Shown piece after piece: positions 16,076-24,504 of a stretch of DNA of 32,775 nucleotides. The notes beneath the pieces are model-generated. The model saw only the letters and a list, made by a program, of their open reading frames with translations. It was not told the origin of the DNA and did no database searches. The DNA is from Flavobacteriaceae bacterium (lineage in GTDB: Bacteria > Bacteroidota > Bacteroidia > Flavobacteriales > Flavobacteriaceae): positions 1-32,775 of the forward strand of contig JAHEHE010000026.1 in the NCBI GenBank assembly GCA_024644725.1, read 5' to 3'. Numbering within the stretch: the stretch's first letter is position 1; every line of letters begins with the position of its first letter. Both the position numbers and the translations under genes were made by a program.

Positions 16076-18523
16076 TTATTTGACCTTAGGGGCTTTTTGT
16101 TTCAAAAGGGCCAATTCGATAACCTCCATCATATCGGTCACATAGTCAAACTTAAGCCCCTTGAGATATTCGGGCTTGATGTCTTCCACGTCCTTTCGAT
16201 TGTCAGCGCTCAAAATGATTTCCTTTATGTTGGCTCGCTTGGCAGCCAGGATTTTCTCCTTGATACCTCCTACGGGAAGAACTTTGCCTCTAAGGGTAAT
16301 TTCACCGGTCATCGCCAATCTCGATTTGACTTTGCGGCGCGTGAATGATGAAACAAGAGAAGTCAGCATCGTTATTCCGGCGCTGGGTCCATCTTTGGGA
16401 GTAGCCCCTTCTGGCACGTGTATATGCACATTGTTCTGACTTATCGTGCTAAATTCGATTTCGAGCTCCTTGGCATGAGCTTTGATGAATTCCAGCGCAA
16501 TGGTTGCGGATTCCTTCATGACCTTGCCCAGGTTTCCGGTGATGGTCAGTGCGCCTTTGCCTTTCGAAAGAATGGACTCTATGAACAGGATGTCTCCACC
16601 GACACTCGTCCAGGCCAGACCCGTTACCACCCCGGGAATGTCATTGCCCTCGTACTTGTCTCTCTCCAGGTGCGAAGGTCCCAGGATGGACTCAATCTCA
16701 CTTTCTGTGGGCTTTACAGAATACTCTTCTTCCATGGCCAATGACTTGGCAGCATAACGAACCAGCTCTGCCAATTTCTTTTCCAGCCCGCGGACTCCGG
16801 ATTCACGGGTGTATCCGGTCACTACTTTCTCAAAAGCCTTTTTGCTGATTTTAAGGTGCTTGGATGTCATTCCATGCTCTTTCAGCAACTTGGGAAGCAG
16901 GTGCCTCTTACCAATTTCGATCTTTTCTTCCACCGTGTAGCCGCTCACTTCAATAATTTCCATTCGATCTCGCAGGGCCCATGGGATCGTGCCCAGGCTA
17001 TTCGCCGTGGCGATGAACATGACCTTTGAAAGATCGTAGCCTACCTCGAGGTAATTGTCATAGAAGTCTTCATTTTGCTCCGGATCCAGGACTTCGAGCA
17101 TGGCAGACGAAGGGTCCCCGGAATGACTCGAGCCCAGCTTGTCAATCTCATCGAGCACGAATACGGGATTCGAAGTCTCAGCCTTTTTGATGCTTTGAAC
17201 GATTCGCCCGGGAAGCGCCCCGATGTAAGTCTTTCGGTGCCCCCTTATTTCAGCCTCGTCACGAAGCCCTCCAAGTGACATTCGCACGTATTTTCGACCC
17301 AGTGACTCTGCTACGGATTTTCCAAGTGATGTTTTTCCTACACCAGGAGGTCCATACAGGCAAATGATGGGAGATTTCATGTCTCCTTTCAGCTTGAGAA
17401 CGGCGAGGTGCTCAATAATCCTCTTTTTGACCTTTTCCAGCCCGAAATGATCCCTGTCGAGAATTTTCTGAGCTCTTTTGAGGTCGAAGTTGTCCTTTGA
17501 GAATTCTCCCCATGGCAATTCGAGCAACAGGTCGAGATAGTTTCTCTGAACTGAGTACTCTGCCACCTGAGGGTTCATGCGCTGAAGCCTTCCGATTTCT
17601 TTCTCAAACGTTTTGGCGATTTCCTCACTCCACTTTTTGGTTTTCGCCAACGCCCGCATCTCCTCGATCTCCTCATCGTGCGAAACGCCTCCAAGCTCTT
17701 CCTGGATCGTTTTCATCTGCTGATGGAGGTAATATTCCCTTTGCTGCTGATCCATGTCTTCTCGGACCTTCGACTGAATATCATTGTTCAGTTCAAGCCT
17801 TTGAAGCTCTATATTCATTTTTTTCAGAGTGAATAAAGCTCTGTTTTTCAAGTTATCAATTTCAAGTATCTCCTGTTTTTCTTTAATCTCAAGATTGAGG
17901 TTTGAGGAAACAAAATTCACCAGGAAAGAATCACTTTGTATATTCTTTATGGCAAAGGAAGCCTCAGTGGGAAGATTCGGGTTCTCCTTGATTATTTTTA
18001 GCGCAATGTCTTTTATCGAATCAATGATCGCCTTGAATTCACTGTCATTTTTCGCAGGTGGTTTCTCCTTTAATTCCAGCACCTTGGCGGTCATGTAAGG
18101 TTCCTGTTGAACGAGTTCCTTTACCTTGAATCTCTTCTTGCCTTGAAGCACGACCATTGTGTTTCCGTCGGGCATTTTCAGGATTTTCAGAATCCTGGCA
18201 ACCGTACCCGACATATAGATGTCGTTGACTCCGGGGTTCTCAGTTGCCTCATTGATCTGAGCGACAACTCCAATCGTTTTATCCCCTTTATTGGCTTCTT
18301 TGATCAATTTGATCGATTGGTCCCTGCCCGCCGTTATTGGAATCACCACACCCGGAAACAACACGGTATTCCTAAGAGGAAGAAGTGGCAACACTTTCGG
18401 CACATCTTCTTTTTTCATTTCCTCTTCATCCTCCGGGGACATAAGCGGGATCAACTCCGCATCTTCGTCGAGTATGTGTTGCAGTGACAAATTGTCAATA
18501 TTCATAAATTTCGCTCTGCTCAT
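16076..18523 (-). CDS. lon: ATP-dependent protease La (Lon)
   Basis: The 815-residue protein is a complete LonA: N-terminal substrate-binding domain (about 43-250, starting [15 protein letters not shown]), coiled region, AAA+ domain with Walker A GPPGVGKT 391-398 and Walker B VLDEID 456-461, and a C-terminal protease domain. The catalytic Ser714 is in KDGPSAG and Lys756 in GGIKEK. Lon degrades misfolded and regulatory proteins in the cytosol. The bacteroidal N-terminal extension of about 40 acidic residues is present. ATG at 18523 is used; ATG at 18505 is also possible. A strong terminator follows, and a 22-bp near-palindrome lies 35 bases upstream, so the gene is a single-gene transcript. 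Confidence 0.97.
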   Translation of the reverse strand: MSRAKFMNIDNLSLQHILDEDAELIPLMSPEDEEEMKKEDVPKVLPLLPLRNTVLFPGVVIPITAGRDQSIKLIKEANKGDKTIGVVAQINEATENPGVNDIYMSGTVARILKILKMPDGNTMVVLQGKKRFKVKELVQQEPYMTAKVLELKEKPPAKNDSEFKAIIDSIKDIALKIIKENPNLPTEASFAIKNIQSDSFLVNFVSSNLNLEIKEKQEILEIDNLKNRALFTLKKMNIELQRLELNNDIQSKVREDMDQQQREYYLHQQMKTIQEELGGVSHDEEIEEMRALAKTKKWSEEIAKTFEKEIGRLQRMNPQVAEYSVQRNYLDLLLELPWGEFSKDNFDLKRAQKILDRDHFGLEKVKKRIIEHLAVLKLKGDMKSPIICLYGPPGVGKTSLGKSVAESLGRKYVRMSLGGLRDEAEIRGHRKTYIGALPGRIVQSIKKAETSNPVFVLDEIDKLGSSHSGDPSSAMLEVLDPEQNEDFYDNYLEVGYDLSKVMFIATANSLGTIPWALRDRMEIIEVSGYTVEEKIEIGKRHLLPKLLKEHGMTSKHLKISKKAFEKVVTGYTRESGVRGLEKKLAELVRYAAKSLAMEEEYSVKPTESEIESILGPSHLERDKYEGNDIPGVVTGLAWTSVGGDILFIESILSKGKGALTITGNLGKVMKESATIALEFIKAHAKELEIEFSTISQNNVHIHVPEGATPKDGPSAGITMLTSLVSSFTRRKVKSRLAMTGEITLRGKVLPVGGIKEKILAAKRANIKEIILSADNRKDVEDIKPEYLKGLKFDYVTDMMEVIELALLKQKAPKVK

Positions 18524-18773
18524 GTTCTTTTTCAGTCATTTTGACATTCCTGACACGATTTGTGAATCGATGCACAAATGCCGTATAATATCTAAACTAT
18601 TATTTAACAAGGGTTTAGTCAATAGTCAATTGCTCTTGCTTTAACTGTAACTCAATTCCTGTGCCAATTACTGATTTCGTGGGCCCTCATTGGGGCCTGC
18701 AAAAAATCGTACTTTTATTTGAGCAAGTGTAACAACAGAACAATTGAATTGTCTTTTTATCAGAAGTTGAGTA
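18524..18773. other. Divergent intergenic region between lon and the ECF sigma gene
   Basis: This 250-base gap holds no convincing gene. It contains the CRP-like palindrome at 18558-18579 and a GGCCC-TCATTG-GGGCC inverted repeat whose arms lie at 18682-18697. A weak -7-like TACTTTTA (one mismatch to TAnnTTTG) at 18710-18717 could serve the sigma operon. No exact TAnnTTTG element is found for either gene. Confidence 0.6.
18558..18579. promoter_or_regulatory. 22-bp near-palindrome upstream of lon, CRP/FNR-like
   Basis: ATTTGTG and CACAAAT form perfect 7-bp arms around an 8-base centre that itself contains ATCGAT. In total 20 of 22 positions are symmetric. The core reads TGTGA-N6-GCACA, one base off the CRP half-site arrangement TGTGA-N6-TCACA. 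The site sits 35-56 bases before the lon ATG. A Crp/Fnr-family operator is the natural reading, but the regulator is unknown. Confidence 0.45.
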
Positions 18774-19343
18774 TTGCAAGTTAGAAACGCACATATAGAT
18801 CAGTTGATTGAATCGTGTAAGAAGGGCAGTCAGAGCGCCCAGTTTGAGGTGTATCAGCTCTATTACAGGGCCATGTTCAATACCTCGCTGAGGATTGTTC
18901 AGAACAGTTATGAAGCCGAAGATGTCATGCAGGAGGCTTTTTTGAATGCATTCACGAAGCTCGATTCTTTTAAAGGCGAGGTCGCATTTGGAGCCTGGTT
19001 GAAACGGATCGTCATTAACAGGAGCTTGACCCAATTGAAAAAGAGAAGTCGCTTAAACGAAACCAATCTCGAAGTGGTCGATTACAAGCTGGAAGGCGAC
19101 AGCGCAGAAGAGGGGATGAGCGAATTGGATCTGACTCATTCCAAGGTGCAGGAAGTATTGCACGCCATGGATAAGCTCAAAGACAATTACAGGGTCATTT
19201 TGCACCTGAGTTTGATCGAGGGGTATGACAATGAGGAAATAACGAAGATTCTGCAGATAAGCAATGAGAACTGCAGGACAACAATATCAAGGGCCAAAGC
19301 CCGGTTGAGAAGAATACTGATGGAAGCATCGGCAGTAAATTAA
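18774..19343 (+). CDS. ECF-type RNA polymerase sigma factor
   Basis: The 189-residue protein has sigma region 2 (about 25-90, with YEAEDVMQEAFLNAFTKLDSF at 46-66) and region 4 (about 130-183). The region-4 helix-turn-helix carries the sequence GYDNEEITKILQISNENCRTTISRAKARL. The only start compatible with the N terminus is TTG at 18774, because an in-frame stop lies two codons before it. A TTG further down (18804) would remove ten residues. The next gene encodes a one-pass membrane protein that fits an anti-sigma factor. The sigma factor probably controls this operon and perhaps other envelope genes (inference). Confidence 0.93.
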   Translation: MQVRNAHIDQLIESCKKGSQSAQFEVYQLYYRAMFNTSLRIVQNSYEAEDVMQEAFLNAFTKLDSFKGEVAFGAWLKRIVINRSLTQLKKRSRLNETNLEVVDYKLEGDSAEEGMSELDLTHSKVQEVLHAMDKLKDNYRVILHLSLIEGYDNEEITKILQISNENCRTTISRAKARLRRILMEASAVN

Positions 19344-19348
19344 ATGAG

Positions 19349-19885
19349 ATGAAAATGAATCTGGAACAATATTTCGACAAGAACAAAGAGATGTTCGACG
19401 CTTATGAGCCGAATGAAGGTCATTTCGAGCGATTCCGGGCAAGATTGGAGAGCCAGGACAGCAATTCTGGTGGAAGAAGCAGTTTTTCATATTACATAAT
19501 GGCTGTTGCAGCGTCCGTATTGCTGGTTTTCGGTTACTGGCTGGGCAACTTCAATTCGAACAAGGGCATTGAACTCGCAGATGTGTCTCCCCAGATGGAA
19601 GAGACTCAAAATTTCTACGTCTCTACCATCCGCAAGGAAATGGAGACAATAAGTGGAAAGAGAACAGAAGAAAACACCAGGATCATAGATGACGCCTTCA
19701 AGCAATTGGAGATTCTGGAAACAAATTATCAGAAGCTGACCTTAGAGCTCAAGGAAAGCGGCGCTGATAAACGCGTCATACACGCAATGATCACGAATTT
19801 TCAGAAGCGTTTGTACGTTTTGGAGAATTTGATGGATCGACTCGAGGAGTTAGAAGTTATGGCTCCCCAGGAAAACAAAGTTTAA
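19349..19885 (+). CDS. Probable membrane-anchored anti-sigma factor
   Basis: The 178-residue protein starts 5 bases after the sigma-factor stop. It has a charged cytoplasmic part (1-46), one membrane helix (about 48-66, YYIMAVAASVLLVFGYWLG) and a mainly helical periplasmic part (about 80-170) with heptad-like spacing suggesting a coiled coil. No HxxxCxxC zinc motif is present. The call rests on gene order and topology rather than on a recognised anti-sigma domain. In such systems the N-terminal part sequesters the sigma factor and the periplasmic part senses stress. Confidence 0.65.
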   Translation: MKMNLEQYFDKNKEMFDAYEPNEGHFERFRARLESQDSNSGGRSSFSYYIMAVAASVLLVFGYWLGNFNSNKGIELADVSPQMEETQNFYVSTIRKEMETISGKRTEENTRIIDDAFKQLEILETNYQKLTLELKESGADKRVIHAMITNFQKRLYVLENLMDRLEELEVMAPQENKV

Positions 19886-19886
19886 A

Positions 19887-20993
19887 ATGAACACGAATCA
19901 AAATTTAGAAGTGATGATTAAAAAAATAACAATTCTATTTATAGCCCTGTTGGTTTTTCCGGCAGTGGTGAATGCAAACCCAATCGATAAGCGTTGGGCC
20001 CATGAGAAGAGCAAGACTATTAAAAAGGAATTCAGCGTGAATTCGGATGCTCTTTTGAGAATCAATAACAAGTATGGAAATGTCGAAGCTGTCTCCTGGG
20101 ATGAAAACCGGGTTGAGATTGAGGTGACCATCACAGTTTCGGGCAATAATGAATCCAAAGTGGATAGCCGGTTGAAGCAGATTGATGTCAAATTCAACAG
20201 CAGTGCCAGCGAGGTGTCTGCCAAAACGGTCATTGAAAGCTCTTCGGGATGGTGGAACACAGGAAACAAAATGAATTACCAGATTGACTACAAGATCAAG
20301 GTGCCTGTCACGAACAGTGTGAATCTCACCAATGACTACGGCAGCATTTCACTCAACGAGATCAAAGGCTCTGCCCGCATAAACTGCGACTACGGAAAAA
20401 TCCTGATCGGAAGTCTCTTTCACGAAGACAATGAGATCAACATAGACTATACGTCCAATTCGGTGATCGAATTCATGAATACCGGAAAGATCAATGCGGA
20501 TTATTCCCAATTGACCGTTGAGAAATCCAAGAGCATTAAACTCAATGCAGATTATACGGATACGAAAATCGAAAATATCGAGGATCTCAATTTCGTATGT
20601 GACTATGGAAAAATTGACGTGGGCAGTGCAAATACCATTGATGGGCACGGAGATTACCTGACCATGCGCTTTGGCAACATTTATAAGAATCTGACTGTAG
20701 AGGCTGACTACGGCAGCATCAAAGTCGATAAGTTGATGAAGGGCTTTGAACTGGTTAGCGTACGGTCTGACTACACCGGCATAAAAATGGGACTGGAAGA
20801 CGGGATTTCCTTTGATTTCACGGCCAAACTGAGCTACGGCGGATTCGATTATGACGCAGATAATATCAATTACCTGAAAAAAATCGTCAAATCGTCTTCT
20901 AAATTTTACCAGGGCTATGTGAACCAGGAGAACTCAGGATCTGTAATAGACATTGTCTCAGACTATGGTGGCGTTAAGCTTTACCACAAATAA
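19887..20993 (+). CDS. Exported DUF4097-like beta-solenoid protein with DY repeats
   Basis: The 368-residue protein starts one base after the anti-sigma stop. Met10 (ATG at 19914) gives a shorter signal peptide ending near VVNANP. After a strand-rich N-terminal part, a regular ladder of Asp-Tyr motifs occurs with D at residues 150, 168, 187, 205, 222, 239, 256, 274 and 295, continuing as SY at 316 and DY at 359. Spacing is 17-19 residues through 274. This is typical of one-rung-per-repeat beta-helices and of the DUF4097 family. Its function is unknown; with the following gene it is the likely output of the sigma system. No membrane anchor is visible apart from the signal peptide. Confidence 0.75.
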   Translation: MNTNQNLEVMIKKITILFIALLVFPAVVNANPIDKRWAHEKSKTIKKEFSVNSDALLRINNKYGNVEAVSWDENRVEIEVTITVSGNNESKVDSRLKQIDVKFNSSASEVSAKTVIESSSGWWNTGNKMNYQIDYKIKVPVTNSVNLTNDYGSISLNEIKGSARINCDYGKILIGSLFHEDNEINIDYTSNSVIEFMNTGKINADYSQLTVEKSKSIKLNADYTDTKIENIEDLNFVCDYGKIDVGSANTIDGHGDYLTMRFGNIYKNLTVEADYGSIKVDKLMKGFELVSVRSDYTGIKMGLEDGISFDFTAKLSYGGFDYDADNINYLKKIVKSSSKFYQGYVNQENSGSVIDIVSDYGGVKLYHK

Positions 20994-20995
20994 TC

Positions 20996-21751
20996 ATGAA
21001 AACTAATTTAAATCTAAAAGTAAAAAGAATGAAAACTACTGTCTTTAGAACACTAACGGTGCTCACGCTTCTTATAGGTATTACAACGACTTTGCATGCC
21101 CAGCGCGTCAAGGGAAATGGAAAGCTCATCGAAAAGACGCGCCAGGTAGGTGATTTTGACGCCCTGGGTGTATCGGGTTCCTTTGATGTCTTTTTGGTAA
21201 AAGGCCAGGAAGGAAAGGTCATCGTAAACGTGGAGCAAAATTTAGAGCCCTATTTGATCACAGAAGTGCAGAATGGAACCCTCAAGGTAAAATGGAAAAA
21301 AGGTAGCAATGTTCGAACTACAAAGAGCACCAAGGTTACGGTTCACTTTGAAGACCTCAGTGGGGTGGCCCTTGCTGGCTCGGGAGATATTGTTTCACGA
21401 GACCCTATTGCAACGGATGAACTGGACATTGCAGTGGCCGGTTCAGGTGATATAAGGCTTGAGCTTGACGCCATGGAATCCAATGCAGCGATTTCGGGCT
21501 CTGGAGATATTGAGTTGAGTGGAACAAGCAAGTCATTTGAGGCCGCTGTTGCCGGTAGCGGGGATATCAAGGCCTATGAACTCAAATCGGAAAAAGCTGA
21601 ACTGAAGATTTCAGGATCAGGAACCATTCACGCCAATGTGGCCAATGAACTCTATGCTCGTATCTCTGGCTCAGGAAACATAAAATACAAGGGTAATCCG
21701 CCAATTGAAGACGTAAAAGTAAGTGGGTCCGGCAACGTCAGTACTTATTGA
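20996..21751 (+). CDS. Exported head-GIN (DUF2807) repeat protein
   Basis: The 251-residue protein begins 2 bases after the preceding stop; ATG at 21029 is an alternative start giving a shorter signal peptide ending HAQ. After VGDFDALGVSGSFDVFL, the opening motif of DUF2807, come seven GSG turns at residues 128, 149, 168, 187, 207, 225 and 244. These are spaced 18-21 residues apart, each usually followed by D/N-I, and form a beta-solenoid. The family was once described as a putative autotransporter adhesin, but no translocator is present here. The last 7 bases overlap the end of the convergent DUF4258 gene. Confidence 0.88.
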   Translation: MKTNLNLKVKRMKTTVFRTLTVLTLLIGITTTLHAQRVKGNGKLIEKTRQVGDFDALGVSGSFDVFLVKGQEGKVIVNVEQNLEPYLITEVQNGTLKVKWKKGSNVRTTKSTKVTVHFEDLSGVALAGSGDIVSRDPIATDELDIAVAGSGDIRLELDAMESNAAISGSGDIELSGTSKSFEAAVAGSGDIKAYELKSEKAELKISGSGTIHANVANELYARISGSGNIKYKGNPPIEDVKVSGSGNVSTY

Positions 21752-22128
21752 GGCGGCAAGCGCTTCAGCGAGCTTACCGTAGCAATAGAATCGCAGAGTT
21801 CGACGCTGATCAGCAACGAGCTCTGCTTTCCTTGTCCCTCGATCCAGTACAATCTACAGGGCTCATTTTTTACCCGGCTCTTTGAGAAATCGATATCCCC
21901 GTTTTTCAGGATGGCGCGTATGTCCAGACTGTCGGCTTCTGCCTCTTTGAGATTCTGTTCAATCTGATCCCCATATACGAGTTGCTTTCTTTCAATGATA
22001 TTTAGAATCCGATCATTGGGCATCCAGTTACACGAGGCCCTTTTCCCTCCCAGGAAGAAAAAAACAATAACTATTCCCATGGCAAACCCAATCCCGTAAA
22101 GGGTAAATCGCTGTCGCATATCATCCAT
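21745..22128 (-). CDS. DUF4258 family protein, membrane-anchored
   Basis: The 127-residue protein has one N-terminal membrane helix (about 9-28, YGIGFAMGIVIVFFFLGG) followed by CNWMPNDRIL and the segment ILKNGDIDFSKSRVKNEPC. I recognise this from flavobacterial DUF4258 proteins encoded beside alanine dehydrogenase. Two cysteines (about 33 and 91) lie on the presumed periplasmic side. Function is unknown. It lies 2 bases after the ald-like stop on the same strand. Confidence 0.65.
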   Translation of the reverse strand: MDDMRQRFTLYGIGFAMGIVIVFFFLGGKRASCNWMPNDRILNIIERKQLVYGDQIEQNLKEAEADSLDIRAILKNGDIDFSKSRVKNEPCRLYWIEGQGKQSSLLISVELCDSIATVSSLKRLPPQ

Positions 22129-22130
22129 TG

Positions 22131-23330
22131 CTACAGGATAAGAAGATTAATGTCTGTCAGTGGTAAATTGAACCAGTCAGCGATTTTCTTGTTGGTCAGA
22201 ATTCCGTGATAAAAATACATGCCCTTTTGAAGGCTTTTGTCGAAACGGGCCGCATTCTCGATTCCTCCCATTTCTCCGATATTGAGCAAGTACGGGGTGA
22301 AGATGTTGCTGATTGAAACAGAGGCGGTTCTTGAGTATCGCGAAGGCACATTCGGCACGCAATAGTGGATGACTCCATGCTTGACCATGGTTGGATTGCT
22401 GTGCGTTGTGATTTCGGAGGTCTCGAAACAGCCTCCATTATCGATACTCACGTCAATCACAACAGCCCCGTCCTTCATTTGCTCAACCATGCTTTCTGTC
22501 ACAACGACAGGTGTTCGGGTCTTACCTCTCAGAGCACCAATAGCTACGTCGCAATCGATCAGCGACTTGAGAAGGTTCTTGGGTTGAATGGTCGAGGTGG
22601 CGATAGGAAACTGTAGTTTGTGTTGAAGGTTCCTAAGCTTGGTCAGGGAATTGTCAAAAACCTCGACTTGAGCTCCCAACCCCAAAGCAGATCTGGCAGC
22701 GAATTCCGCCACAGTTCCTGCTCCGATGATTACGACCTTACTCGGCGGAACCCCACCAATATTGCCCAGGAGCAATCCGTTGCCCAGGTTGTTGTTGTTC
22801 ATGATCTCTGCCGCGATCAATACAGATGCGATTCCGGCGATCTCGCTCAACGATTTGACCAGGGGAAAAATTCCGTGATCATCCTGAATATAATCGAAAG
22901 CAATCGCTGTGATTCTCTTTTCGGCCAGGGCCTTGAAAAAGGCTTTGGTCTGGGTTTTGAGCTGCATGGCCGAAATAAGGACACTCTGCGGATTCATCAT
23001 CTTTATCTCATCCAGCGATGGTGGCTCGATTTTTAAAATGATATTGCAGGCGAAGACGTCATTGGTGTTGTAGGAGATTTTAGCTCCGGCCTCTGAATAC
23101 TGATCGTCGCTGTAATTCGTTCCGTCACCGGCCCCGGATTCGACCATAATTCGATGTCCATTCGACGTTAAAGCCGCCACGGCGTTGGGTGTCAGGCAAA
23201 TTCTTTTCTCTTCAAAATGGGTTTCCTTGGGAATTCCTATAAACAATTCATCTTTGCTTTTTCGGATCTCCAGCATCTCAGGTTTTGGAAGCAATTCCTC
23301 TTTGCTGAAAGGAGAAAGTTGTTTAGACAT
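22131..23330 (-). CDS. ald: Alanine dehydrogenase family protein with altered active site
   Basis: The 399-residue protein follows Ald/PntA architecture. An N-terminal catalytic half contains FIGIPKETHFEEKRICLTP (30-48), and a Rossmann NAD-binding segment VVIIGAGTVAEFAARSALGLGA lies at 199-220. A C-terminal part contains VSIDNGG (294-300) and HGVIHYCVPNVPSRYSRTASVS. The substrate lysine is kept (Lys100 in LKIEPP) and so is the aspartate in SIDNGG (Asp297). The usual catalytic histidine of the TYLHL segment aligns with Gln123 in SAMQL. There is also an N-terminal extension of about 25 residues. Alanine deamination to pyruvate is the expected reaction, but the His-to-Gln change makes this uncertain. 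It overlaps tsaE by 8 bases. Confidence 0.8.
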   Translation of the reverse strand: MSKQLSPFSKEELLPKPEMLEIRKSKDELFIGIPKETHFEEKRICLTPNAVAALTSNGHRIMVESGAGDGTNYSDDQYSEAGAKISYNTNDVFACNIILKIEPPSLDEIKMMNPQSVLISAMQLKTQTKAFFKALAEKRITAIAFDYIQDDHGIFPLVKSLSEIAGIASVLIAAEIMNNNNLGNGLLLGNIGGVPPSKVVIIGAGTVAEFAARSALGLGAQVEVFDNSLTKLRNLQHKLQFPIATSTIQPKNLLKSLIDCDVAIGALRGKTRTPVVVTESMVEQMKDGAVVIDVSIDNGGCFETSEITTHSNPTMVKHGVIHYCVPNVPSRYSRTASVSISNIFTPYLLNIGEMGGIENAARFDKSLQKGMYFYHGILTNKKIADWFNLPLTDINLLIL

Positions 23331-23739
23331 TTTTAGTCAGTTGAATAGTTCTGGAATCGTCCGGATTAATATCTATCCGAATGACAACCGAGTCTAAAGG
23401 TAGTAAATTTTCAACTTTTTCAGGCCATTCGATCAGGCACCAGTTTCCACTGTCCAGGTATTCTTCGAAGCCGATGTCAAACGCTTCTTCTTCGCGTTCA
23501 ATACGATAAAAATCAAAGTGATACATACGGTCACCTTTACCTGTCACATATTCGTTTACAAGGCTGAAAGTAGGGGAGTTGGTCAGGTCCTTTACCCCAA
23601 GCTTAGCGGCAATCTCCTTGATGATCGTGGTTTTGCCGCTTCCCATTTCACCGTAAAACAGCAGGATTCGGGAATCTACTTCGCGAAGGAGGCTTTCCGC
23701 AACTTCTGAGATTTCAGCGAGCTTATAAATGGTCTTCAT
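23323..23739 (-). CDS. tsaE: tRNA threonylcarbamoyladenosine biosynthesis ATPase TsaE
   Basis: The 138-residue protein is a full-length TsaE. Walker A GEMGSGKTT lies at 30-38, the conserved SPTFSLVNEY at 55-64, HFDFYRIE at 74-81 and LIEWPEK at 102-108. TsaE works with TsaB and TsaD to add the t6A modification at position 37 of ANN-decoding tRNAs in the cytosol. It lies 6 bases after yebC, and its last 8 bases overlap the start of ald, so translation of ald is probably coupled. Confidence 0.95.
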   Translation of the reverse strand: MKTIYKLAEISEVAESLLREVDSRILLFYGEMGSGKTTIIKEIAAKLGVKDLTNSPTFSLVNEYVTGKGDRMYHFDFYRIEREEEAFDIGFEEYLDSGNWCLIEWPEKVENLLPLDSVVIRIDINPDDSRTIQLTKNV

Positions 23740-23745
23740 GAAAAT

Positions 23746-24465
23746 CTAGCTGTGCTCCATTGAGTGATATACATTTTGAACGTCATCATCGTCTTCCAGT
23801 TTCTCCAGGAGCTTGTCCACTTCTCCTTCTTCCTCCTCAGACAGCTTTTTGGTGGTAGTCGGGATTCGTTCAAAACCGGAGGACAGGATTTCCATTTCCT
23901 TTTCTTCCAAAAACTTTTGAATGGCCCCGAACTGCTCGAAGGGAGCATATATGATGATTCCGTCTTCATCGTCAAAAACCTCCTCTACGTCGAAGTCAAT
24001 CAGTTCGAGTTCGAGTTCTTCCAAATCCATTTTCACACTGGACGCGTCGATCCTGAAATTGCAAGTGTGATCGAACATAAAGACCACGGAGCCTGATGTG
24101 CCCAGCGTTCCGTTGCATTTGTTAAAAGCCGCCCTGACATTGGCAACTGTCCTGTTGTTGTTGTCGGAGGCCGTTTCCACAAGCACAGCAATTCCATGCG
24201 GCGCATATCCTTCAAAAAGCACCTCTTTGTATTCGGCCGTATCTTTTTCAGAGGCCTTCTTAATGGCTCTCTCTATGTTGTCCTTGGGCATGTTGGCCGC
24301 CTTGGCATTCTGAATGACGGCTCGAAGCCTGGAATTCGTTTCCGGATTGGGTCCTCCCTCCTTTACGGCCATGGCGATGTCCTTTCCTATGCGGGTAAAG
24401 GTTTTGGCCATAGCTGACCACCTTTTCATCTTCCTCGCTTTTCTGAATTCAAATGCTCTTCCCAT
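23746..24465 (-). CDS. yebC: YebC/PmpR/TACO1 family protein
   Basis: The 239-residue protein opens MGRAFEFRKARKMKRWSAMAKTF, the Bacteroidota form of the YebC N terminus. It contains KEGGPNPETNSRLR (35-48), NMPKDNIERAIKKA (58-71) and FEGYAPHGIAVLVE. Length and domain order match the family. YebC proteins were described as transcription regulators, and more recent work links them to translation of difficult peptide stretches on the ribosome. It lies between the carboxylase beta subunit gene (39-base gap) and tsaE. Confidence 0.95.
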   Translation of the reverse strand: MGRAFEFRKARKMKRWSAMAKTFTRIGKDIAMAVKEGGPNPETNSRLRAVIQNAKAANMPKDNIERAIKKASEKDTAEYKEVLFEGYAPHGIAVLVETASDNNNRTVANVRAAFNKCNGTLGTSGSVVFMFDHTCNFRIDASSVKMDLEELELELIDFDVEEVFDDEDGIIIYAPFEQFGAIQKFLEEKEMEILSSGFERIPTTTKKLSEEEEGEVDKLLEKLEDDDDVQNVYHSMEHS

Positions 24466-24504
24466 AATTAATCTTTGTCGTAAGCTGGTTGTTCAAGTCA
24501 ATTT

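Noticed and set aside
18682-18697. GGCCC-N6-GGGCC hairpin in the lon/sigma gap considered as a terminator
   Set aside because: It lies between divergent genes and is not followed by a T run on the plus strand; no transcript is expected to end there. It may be a regulator site or chance.
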